The notes under the pieces were generated by a model. It did no database searches. It saw nothing but the letters and a program-made list of their open reading frames with translations, and was not told the DNA's origin. From Methanosarcinales archaeon (GTDB lineage: Archaea; Halobacteriota; Syntropharchaeia; Alkanophagales; Methanospirareceae): a stretch of DNA of 19,355 nt. Location of the stretch: positions 1 through 19,355 of the forward strand of contig WJOV01000153.1 of assembly GCA_009618475.1 (NCBI GenBank), written 5' to 3'. The translations under genes were made by a program, and so were the position numbers. Positions 1 to 5,542 of this stretch are shown one piece after another. Each line of letters starts with the position of its first letter. The stretch's first letter is position 1.

Positions 1-182
1 AAAATCGATAAATGACTTCATGTATATGTTTATATCAATAACGACATATAAACTTTACGCTTTTAGCGTTTTGGAACTCAATTTGCGCATCTTTTTTATC
101 ATGATCGGTTCCATCAACTTCCGTTGGTTATATGATTTTTTAACTGTCTTCTTCAAGAAGTGGGGTAAATCAAAATACTCAT
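1..182. other. left-edge non-coding stretch, possible lost gene tail
   Basis: No convincing complete gene starts or ends here. On the minus strand an open frame runs from the end of the neighbouring membrane-protein gene to a TAA at 57-55. It would add about 46 Lys/Arg-rich residues (including KKVNEYFDLPHFLKK) if one extra A were present in the five-T run at 188-192 (A5 on the minus strand). As it stands this frame has no start codon with a ribosome binding site, so it is left as a possible frameshifted tail. A plus-strand frame across 20-271 runs antisense to the gene at 183-671 and looks like chance. Confidence 0.3.
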
Positions 183-671
183 TTACCTTTTTGAAGATGA
201 ATCAGCCCACACTAAATTGTAAAGCAAAGGTATTGCTATCGCCAGCCCCACGGACGTATAATTTACGCTGAAGCTTCCCGTAATGGCAAACATACCGGTA
301 ACGAAAATACTCGTTAATACAAAAGCAGCAACGAGATAAGCCAAAAATTTTTGAAGAAATGTGAAGTCTTCTACCGCTCTAAAGCCGCTATGCTTTCCGT
401 CCAATTCACGACGACGATGATAAAATCCTCTGCTCCCATCCATAGCCATATTATTCATATAAGTGCAACCACAGAGAAATAATAAGTTATAGAGTGCTCC
501 AGAATGATGATATGTGAAATAAAAAATTATAAGATAAGCAGGGAGTATTACACGCCGCAGAGACCTTTCAAATGCACTCATTCCATCTGACAACCCAAAT
601 TTCATCCTTGCGTGATAAACAAATTCGTCTTTAAATGCCTGTTTCGTTATTTTATCTAACGATACTCTCAT
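183..671 (-). CDS. unknown small integral membrane protein
   Basis: The product is a 162-residue protein that I do not recognise. The start is placed at 671 (MRVSLDKITK...) because a good SD (GGAGGG) lies 9 nt before this ATG; a start 14 codons upstream is also open but has no comparable SD. The N-terminal 35 residues are charged and cytosolic-looking. Hydrophobic segments follow at roughly residues 38-65, 112-136 and 138-158, suggesting three membrane passes, with a basic loop (RGFYHRRRELDGKH) between the first and second. It lies 79 nt downstream of the radical SAM gene on the same strand and may be co-transcribed with it. The C-terminus may be shortened by a frameshift in an A5 run at 188-192: one more A would extend it by about 46 basic residues. 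Confidence 0.7.
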   Translation of the reverse strand: MRVSLDKITKQAFKDEFVYHARMKFGLSDGMSAFERSLRRVILPAYLIIFYFTYHHSGALYNLLFLCGCTYMNNMAMDGSRGFYHRRRELDGKHSGFRAVEDFTFLQKFLAYLVAAFVLTSIFVTGMFAITGSFSVNYTSVGLAIAIPLLYNLVWADSSSKR

Positions 672-750
672 GCACTCTTCTCCCTCCTCGTCAGTTACAT
701 ATATGCTCCGCACTTATGGAAAAGTGTCGGTAATTTTTTAGCTTAAGTCG

Positions 751-2301
751 TTACAGGTCTGGTATATCAGGATTGAGCCATTTGCTTTCTTCCCTCCGTT
801 CCGTTGGAGGCTCACCCCTCTTCATCACGTTCACGTATTTCTTCAGCGCATTCGCCATCCGTTTTGCCGCAGCGCTAAGTAGCCAGCTCTTGATGAACTC
901 CCCTTTAGTGTTCATGTATCTCCCCAGCAGTTCCGGCATAACGTTCAGATTGTGGTCTATGCATTCACCCATGAACTGCCAGTGCTCCGTTGTCATCTTC
1001 GCCATGGTAAACGTTTCCTCGCTATTTAAAACTGAGCCACGCATTGAAACGAAGTTCACCGGCACGATAAGAGACGAAGTCCCTTTCAAATCCTCTACCA
1101 GTTCTGTACTTTTAATCACATCGTCCACAGTTTCTCCCGGAAGACCGTTTATCATCGTTGCTGCGTTAAACCAGTTATTGTCATCGAGAATCCCGAAAGC
1201 TTGTGTGACTATCTCCTGCCATTTCTCTGCCTGAGCGGGTAACGTTTTACCTCGCATGTGTTTCGCAATCAGTCTTGCACTTCCGGTCTCTATCCCCGTT
1301 TGCGCACCCATCCAATCCTGGTCGAGCATGGAGTAGCACGTTTCGGAAACCGCATTAACAAGACCGGGATTATGATAGACGGTGGCGAGGGCTACGTGGC
1401 TTGCACCGATACTCTCAATTCCTTCTACGGTGGCAACACGCCTGAACAGGTTCAGAACTCGCTCATCATCCGGCACTATCCCGTTCGCACCGTAACGCAG
1501 GACATCCTCGGAATGAAGAGAGATTGCGACCTGCCCGGCTTCTATATTTGTCTTCACGTCCCTTGCAATATGCTCGATGGACTTGAAGCGGAGCCTCTGC
1601 ATGCCCGGGGTGCAAAAAGAGCAGCCTCTTCCGCAGCCCCTGGCTATCTCGACCAACCCGTGAATCGTAGCACCCCGGATGTTTGGTATCTCCTCTACGC
1701 TTGGCTCTTTTCCTTTTATTATCCCCGGCAGTTTCTCACCCTCAAGTATGGATTTAAACAGCTCAGGAACGGTAATTTCACCCTCGCCAAGATGGACATA
1801 ATCAATGTTCAGTTTCTTCATAATCGTTTCATCCGCTAACTGCCATGCCGCTTTACCTCCCGCAACTACTATTTTATCCTTCATCACTGGGTTTCGCATC
1901 AATTCAAAAAACTTCACTCGGTTGTAAGGCGGTCCGATATCGAGCATGTCCACGAACTCAGAAGTCGGTGGATTGATGCCTAATAAATCGTGTCCACTAA
2001 CGCCTATTATTTCCGTCCTGCTGCCAACTACCTTTTCCAAATCTCGTGGGTGGACGACCGCAACTTCATCCTCGCCGAACACTTCTGCTAAAGAAGCCTC
2101 TATAACCCTGAGCCCGAAGTCGGCGTACAAAGCCCTACCTTTTTTCCTCCGCACTGGCGGTGACCAAACGCAGAAATAAAACCAATCAGGAATAATACCC
2201 TGCGGCATGCAAGTAGAAAAACCCACAAATATCCCCCAGCGATACATGCTCATCATCGTTTCATCCGCGGTTAACACGATTTTAGGACTGTTTCTTTTCA
2301 T
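751..2301 (-). CDS. B12-binding-type radical SAM protein
   Basis: This 516-residue protein carries the radical SAM [4Fe-4S] motif as C223-x3-C227-x2-C230 (GCGRGCSFCTPG), which would bind S-adenosylmethionine and make a 5'-deoxyadenosyl radical. Residues about 55-200 look like the cobalamin-binding Rossmann-type domain that precedes the radical SAM core in this superfamily (VSGHDLLGINPPT near 101, LGEGE near 171). The classical DxHxxG base-off cobalamin motif is not evident. The segment around GAQTGIETGSARLI is typical of the radical SAM barrel. Start chosen at 2301 (MKRNSPK), 8 nt after GGGG, rather than 12 codons upstream. Such proteins are methyltransferases, cyclases or methylthiotransferases; I cannot assign a substrate. 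It is divergent from the SpoIIM-like gene, with a 59-nt gap, and precedes a small membrane protein gene. Confidence 0.85.
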   Translation of the reverse strand: MKRNSPKIVLTADETMMSMYRWGIFVGFSTCMPQGIIPDWFYFCVWSPPVRRKKGRALYADFGLRVIEASLAEVFGEDEVAVVHPRDLEKVVGSRTEIIGVSGHDLLGINPPTSEFVDMLDIGPPYNRVKFFELMRNPVMKDKIVVAGGKAAWQLADETIMKKLNIDYVHLGEGEITVPELFKSILEGEKLPGIIKGKEPSVEEIPNIRGATIHGLVEIARGCGRGCSFCTPGMQRLRFKSIEHIARDVKTNIEAGQVAISLHSEDVLRYGANGIVPDDERVLNLFRRVATVEGIESIGASHVALATVYHNPGLVNAVSETCYSMLDQDWMGAQTGIETGSARLIAKHMRGKTLPAQAEKWQEIVTQAFGILDDNNWFNAATMINGLPGETVDDVIKSTELVEDLKGTSSLIVPVNFVSMRGSVLNSEETFTMAKMTTEHWQFMGECIDHNLNVMPELLGRYMNTKGEFIKSWLLSAAAKRMANALKKYVNVMKRGEPPTERREESKWLNPDIPDL

Positions 2302-2360
2302 CTTTATTCCCCGGATAATTATTATAAGACGTATCATTCTTTATTTTAAGTGAAAATAAA

Positions 2361-2942
2361 ATGGAAGGAAAAATATCGCTGAGCGCATATCTTCATTCTC
2401 TTCGATTCTACATCCTGTTCGTTTCCGTTCTTTTCGTTGGCTCCATTGTCCTCGGGTATATGGGTTTCCAGAGCGAGCTATTTAGTGAGCCGATGGAGTG
2501 GATTCAAGAGCTTAGCGAGAATATAAAAGATTCTACACAGGAATACCCATCATGGCTAATTTTTTTGGCTTTCTTCGCCGTGATATTCTCGAATAACGCT
2601 TTCGCATGCTTCCTTGACATCATATTGGGACCGCTGATAGGTATTTTCCCTATGTTTTCCGCATTTATCAATGGCGGTTTACTCGGCTGGTTTGCACAGA
2701 AGGAGGGTCTGATTGTCTTTCTTGCGATAGTGCCGCATGGAATATTTGAGCTACCCGCTTTTTTGCTCTCGGCGGCGATTGGCTTGCGACTGGGACGAGA
2801 GGTTTTGAAAAGGAAAAGCGAGAGGCATTTAAAAAAGGAATTGGGGGATGGTTTGAAGGTATTTGTCATCCTGATATTGCCTCTTCTCCTCATTGCCGCT
2901 CTCATTGAATCGGTTTTGATTGTTGCGATACTTTTTTTCTAA
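2361..2942 (+). CDS. SpoIIM-family (DUF95) membrane protein
   Basis: This 193-residue multispanning membrane protein matches the archaeal version of the stage II sporulation protein M family. Hydrophobic segments lie at about residues 16-35, 65-85, 87-105, 113-140 and 168-192. The family hallmarks are the FSNNAFACFLDIILGPLIGIFP stretch after the second segment and the PHGIFELPAFLLSAAIGLRLG stretch near residues 125-145. Archaea do not sporulate; the family's role outside Firmicutes is unknown, perhaps linked to the envelope or membrane remodelling. The first codon has no SD and is preceded by A/T-rich DNA, consistent with a leaderless transcript. It is head to head with the radical SAM gene and convergent with the small gene at 3005. 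Confidence 0.85.
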   Translation: MEGKISLSAYLHSLRFYILFVSVLFVGSIVLGYMGFQSELFSEPMEWIQELSENIKDSTQEYPSWLIFLAFFAVIFSNNAFACFLDIILGPLIGIFPMFSAFINGGLLGWFAQKEGLIVFLAIVPHGIFELPAFLLSAAIGLRLGREVLKRKSERHLKKELGDGLKVFVILILPLLLIAALIESVLIVAILFF

Positions 2943-3004
2943 ATGAATTGAAAAATGTAAATTATGAGTAAAAATTCCACCGGATTTTGAGCAGACACGC
3001 ATCT

Positions 3005-3208
3005 TTAAACCCGATGTTGTGCAAGTAGATTACGAACCTTGGGAACCAATTCTTTTGGGATTTCCATAATCGTCTGCCCTTCATGTTCATAGGCGGCTTC
3101 GTCTTCGGCGACTGCTTCCTCCTCGGTTTGGCTCTCATAATACGCTAAAACACGTTGTACCCGCTCTTCATCCCATCCAGGTGGAAATTTATTCTTATTC
3201 CCTCTCAT
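3005..3208 (-). CDS. small acidic protein, antitoxin-like
   Basis: The product is a 67-residue soluble protein with a basic N-terminus (MRGNKNKFPPGWDEERV) followed by a very acidic middle (TEEEAVAEDEAAYEHEGQ) and an amphipathic C-terminal stretch (MEIPKELVPKVRNLLA). Small proteins of the WDEERVxRVxxYYExQTEEEAVAEDEAA type occur widely in bacteria and archaea and often look like toxin-antitoxin or stand-alone regulatory proteins; that is recalled from general knowledge and unproven here. No toxin gene lies beside it: the next gene downstream is convergent (SpoIIM-like). Its start codon faces a perfect 29-bp palindrome at 3221-3249, so autoregulation through that site is a reasonable guess. No SD precedes the ATG. 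The centre of the palindrome (CTTTTAAAG on this strand) lies 22-30 nt upstream of the start and could serve as its TATA box. Confidence 0.6.
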   Translation of the reverse strand: MRGNKNKFPPGWDEERVQRVLAYYESQTEEEAVAEDEAAYEHEGQTIMEIPKELVPKVRNLLAQHRV

Positions 3209-3220
3209 TCTTTTTATTAA

Positions 3221-3249
3221 TTCAAACTTTCTTTAAAAGAAAGTTTGAA
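3221..3249. promoter_or_regulatory. perfect 29-bp palindrome between divergent genes
   Basis: The left arm TTCAAACTTTCTTT (3221-3234) and right arm AAAGAAAGTTTGAA (3236-3249) are perfect inverted repeats of 14 bp around a single A at 3235. The right arm ends immediately before the ATG of the metallo-hydrolase, and the left arm begins 12 bp upstream of the small acidic protein's ATG. With a one-base centre it cannot form a good RNA hairpin, so a dimeric protein-binding operator is more likely. It overlaps the only space for both promoters: TTTATTAA (3213-3220) is correctly placed to be the TATA box of a leaderless plus-strand gene, and the central TTTTAAAG could serve the minus-strand gene. 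Confidence 0.6.
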
Positions 3250-3918
3250 ATGCGAATCCAAGAAGGCGTGTATTGGTATAAGGAGAAAGGATTGCTTGAT
3301 GCAAACACATACGTGATAAAGGATGAAATCACGGTTCTCATAGACCCGGGACTGGAAAATTATCTTGGGCGGCGACTCGAAGAGATGCAAGAGGACGGGA
3401 TAGACCCGAAGGAGGTTGATTTGATAACGATTACGCATCTTCATCCTGACCATTGTGACGCAACCGCTTCGCTTAAGGAAGTTTCGGGTGCAAAAGTTGC
3501 GCTACATCCATCACAGATAGAATATCTTGACATTATGATTGAGGAAGCTTCGAGGTTCCTTGGCATTGGCACAGCAAAGAAATTTGCTGCGGATTTGGTG
3601 TTTGAGTCAGGCATAGGAAACAGCGAGTTGAAGATATTGCATACGCCCGGGCATTCTCCAGAAAGTATATGTCTTTACGCTGCGGATAAAAAGATATTGA
3701 TATGCGGAGATTTGGTGTTTGAGAAAAGCGTAGGAAGGACTGACTTGCCTTTTGGTAATAATGAAGAGCTAAAAAACTCCATTAATACGGTGTCAGCGCT
3801 GGATACTGAACTTTTGTTGCCTGGGCATGGTGCGATAATAGAAGGGAGGAGCAATGTCAAAGGGAATTATGAATTCGTAAGAGAAGTTTATTTCAAACAC
3901 CCTCACTCGTACCTATAA
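3250..3918 (+). CDS. metallo-beta-lactamase-fold hydrolase
   Basis: A 222-residue cytosolic hydrolase of the glyoxalase II-like metallo-beta-lactamase superfamily. Metal ligands are all visible: the HxHxDH motif at residues 63-68 (THLHPDHCD), H131/H135 in HTPGHSPES, D154 in CGDLVF and H193 in PGHG. These would hold a binuclear zinc or iron site that activates water to hydrolyse thioesters or related substrates; the precise substrate cannot be told. The start at 3250 (MRIQEGVYWYKEKG) is chosen because the family begins there; the open frame continues 69 nt upstream through the palindrome but encodes a low-complexity hydrophobic string. No SD; probably leaderless. The 3' end overlaps the convergent FwdA-like gene by 26 bp, so the two transcripts would be partly antisense. 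Confidence 0.88.
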   Translation: MRIQEGVYWYKEKGLLDANTYVIKDEITVLIDPGLENYLGRRLEEMQEDGIDPKEVDLITITHLHPDHCDATASLKEVSGAKVALHPSQIEYLDIMIEEASRFLGIGTAKKFAADLVFESGIGNSELKILHTPGHSPESICLYAADKKILICGDLVFEKSVGRTDLPFGNNEELKNSINTVSALDTELLLPGHGAIIEGRSNVKGNYEFVREVYFKHPHSYL

Positions 3919-5359
3919 AACACTCATCCACTTTTAGATGCTCAGCCCTGAACGACCTTCTATTGCATATCCGGTCTATCATTTCACGCTGCTTCTCTTT
4001 CGCTTCCTCTACTTCCTTTCCTTTCGGCTCAAAATAAAATCTCTTTTTCCCCACTCTATCGCTGCCCTCATTCAACTTCCCTTCATATATCACCGTTTCT
4101 CCACCTTTCAAAAGATACGAACAGCATCTCAATCGCTTCTCTAACTCGCTTCCGTCCGTATTTTCTCCTATATCATATACCGCAACATCCGCATCCGCAC
4201 CTATACCCAGATGGCCTTTATTTTTTAAGCCCAGTTGCCTTGCCGGATTCGTCCTCGTTATTTCCGCGAGCTCGTATAACGAATATTCAACGTCAGGCAA
4301 CTCCTCATCCGTTAGCCCTTTTCTGTTACTGCTGCTCAGCAACCCTGCGAATATCTTTGGATAAGCGTAAAAGAGGCATCCATTGGGGCTATCGGTAGAA
4401 AAAGAAATGCAGCATGACTTCAATTTCAAATATCCTAAGGCTTCCAGTGCAAATCTTATCGAGTAATATGCCTTTTCATCTACTCTTTTCTTCTCCTTCA
4501 CCTTTGAAAATATCAATGGCTTTTCTAATCCTATATCCACGCTAATGAAATTTCCGCCTTCATCAGCAGGAACGTCATACCCAATCTCCATATTTATATC
4601 CGCGCTCTGCGAAGTGCTAAAAATGCCGAGGTCAACAGCTCCTCCCTTTCTTAATACTTCCCTCGCAGCTTCGTATCTCTCTTCGTTATCTATACCCGAA
4701 GCGATATGAGCCAACCCGAAAGCACTTAAAACATCCGTATCTTCGTCTAACAGCTCAGGATACGTCCTCAATTGTATCTTCGGCACTCCTTCTGATTTGA
4801 TTAGTTCATAAAAGAAATTCAAACATCTCTTCTCGTTTATGTCACGATAAAAGAACCCCTGCTTCGCATATTTCACTCCCGCATCGTATATCTTCACGCT
4901 TATGGACTTCGTGAGGTGTAAAAGAAAAAGAATGACGCTCTTCACGCCGTCCTTATTGCCTTCTCTTATTTCCTTTTCTATATCGTATAAGCTTAAAACG
5001 AGGAATGCAGAAGTGTCCAGCACGGGAATGCTGCTGAGCTCATGGTGCACGTAACTTGCGGTATTCAAGGTCATTAAAGGCTCGTTTACGTATGTATAGC
5101 CCATTCTCGCATAGGTATATCCTATTTCTGCCAGTGTCGGAAACCCAAACGTAAACCTCGTTAAGTTCAGTCCATACGTCGCTACATGGCTGTGCACGTC
5201 TATCCCACCTGCCATCACTGTTTTATCGGTTGCATCTATTATCTTTTCAGGTTTTATTTCGTCCACTATCTTACCATCGGCAATGAAAATATCACACTGT
5301 TCGCCTTCTATTCCATTTGCAGGGTCGTAAACCGTGCCGTTTTTTATGCGTAGTTTCAT
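3893..5359 (-). CDS. FmdA/FwdA-like metal-dependent amidohydrolase
   Basis: A 488-residue amidohydrolase-superfamily protein that resembles subunit A of formylmethanofuran dehydrogenase (FwdA/FmdA), the subunit that interconverts formate and formyl-methanofuran at a dinuclear zinc centre. It shows the FwdA-like GGIDVHSHVA (ligands H56, H58), MGYTYVNEPLM, VKIYDAG with K156 at the place of the carboxylated lysine, AHIASG (H218) and STDSPNGCLFYAYPKI (D323). The HLHxNNLG region of FwdA, which supplies another zinc histidine, reads QLRTYPELLD here (about residues 196-205), so one ligand appears missing. It is also shorter than the usual FwdA (about 570 residues). No other Fwd/Fmd subunits are nearby. 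It is probably a diverged paralog with a different or lost activity. No SD at the start; it overlaps the convergent hydrolase gene by 26 bp. Confidence 0.8.
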   Translation of the reverse strand: MKLRIKNGTVYDPANGIEGEQCDIFIADGKIVDEIKPEKIIDATDKTVMAGGIDVHSHVATYGLNLTRFTFGFPTLAEIGYTYARMGYTYVNEPLMTLNTASYVHHELSSIPVLDTSAFLVLSLYDIEKEIREGNKDGVKSVILFLLHLTKSISVKIYDAGVKYAKQGFFYRDINEKRCLNFFYELIKSEGVPKIQLRTYPELLDEDTDVLSAFGLAHIASGIDNEERYEAAREVLRKGGAVDLGIFSTSQSADINMEIGYDVPADEGGNFISVDIGLEKPLIFSKVKEKKRVDEKAYYSIRFALEALGYLKLKSCCISFSTDSPNGCLFYAYPKIFAGLLSSSNRKGLTDEELPDVEYSLYELAEITRTNPARQLGLKNKGHLGIGADADVAVYDIGENTDGSELEKRLRCCSYLLKGGETVIYEGKLNEGSDRVGKKRFYFEPKGKEVEEAKEKQREMIDRICNRRSFRAEHLKVDECFIGTSEGV

Positions 5360-5425
5360 TTTCGCGTCACGTGTTTATTTGGTTCTGTTAAAAAAGAGGC
5401 GGAACTATTCTTTAATCTGTACTAT

Positions 5426-5488
5426 GTTTACCGCTGTTGTTCCTCTTTTCCCCTCATCTCCGCGCTCTCCGCGCTCTCGGCGGTAAAC
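5426..5488. repeat. short inverted-repeat element, copy 1
   Basis: A 63-bp element is bounded by perfect 9-bp terminal inverted repeats, GTTTACCGC (5426-5434) and GCGGTAAAC (5480-5488). Inside is a 9-bp tandem repeat CTCCGCGCT. On the minus strand the interior contains CGGAGAGCGCGGAGATGA, which matches 17 of 18 bases of an internal segment of the second element at 7592-7691. It lies between the divergent FwdA-like and AsnB-Dph6 fusion genes, about 55 bp upstream of the latter, so it could also affect their promoters. It resembles the dispersed intergenic CGCGGAGA/CGCAGAGA-type repeats found in many bacterial and archaeal genomes. Confidence 0.65.
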
Positions 5489-5509
5489 GAATACTTTAAT
5501 CTTTATGTC

Positions 5510-5522
5510 CACTTTATTTTTA
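5510..5522 (+). promoter_or_regulatory. candidate TATA box for the AsnB-Dph6 fusion gene
   Basis: The A/T-rich stretch ACTTTATTTTTAG lies about 21-33 nt before the ATG at 5543, the spacing expected for an archaeal TATA box with transcription starting at or near the start codon. No SD precedes the ATG, which fits a leaderless mRNA. Confidence 0.35.
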
Positions 5523-5542
5523 GACAATATCGAAAGATAAAA

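Noticed and set aside
20..271. 83-residue plus-strand frame at the left edge
   Set aside because: It runs antisense over the 3' end of the better-supported membrane-protein gene, has no SD or recognisable domain, and its hydrophobicity follows from A/T-rich DNA.
1258..1839. 193-residue plus-strand frame
   Set aside because: Antisense to the radical SAM motif region of the minus-strand gene; no domain or SD of its own.
3181..3249. Upstream extension of the metallo-hydrolase start
   Set aside because: The added residues are a low-complexity hydrophobic string encoded by the palindrome and by the neighbouring gene's 5' end; family similarity starts at 3250.
5426..5488. CRISPR or tandem-repeat array
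   Set aside because: Only a 9-bp unit repeated twice inside a palindromic element; there are no regularly spaced direct repeats with unique spacers anywhere in the window.
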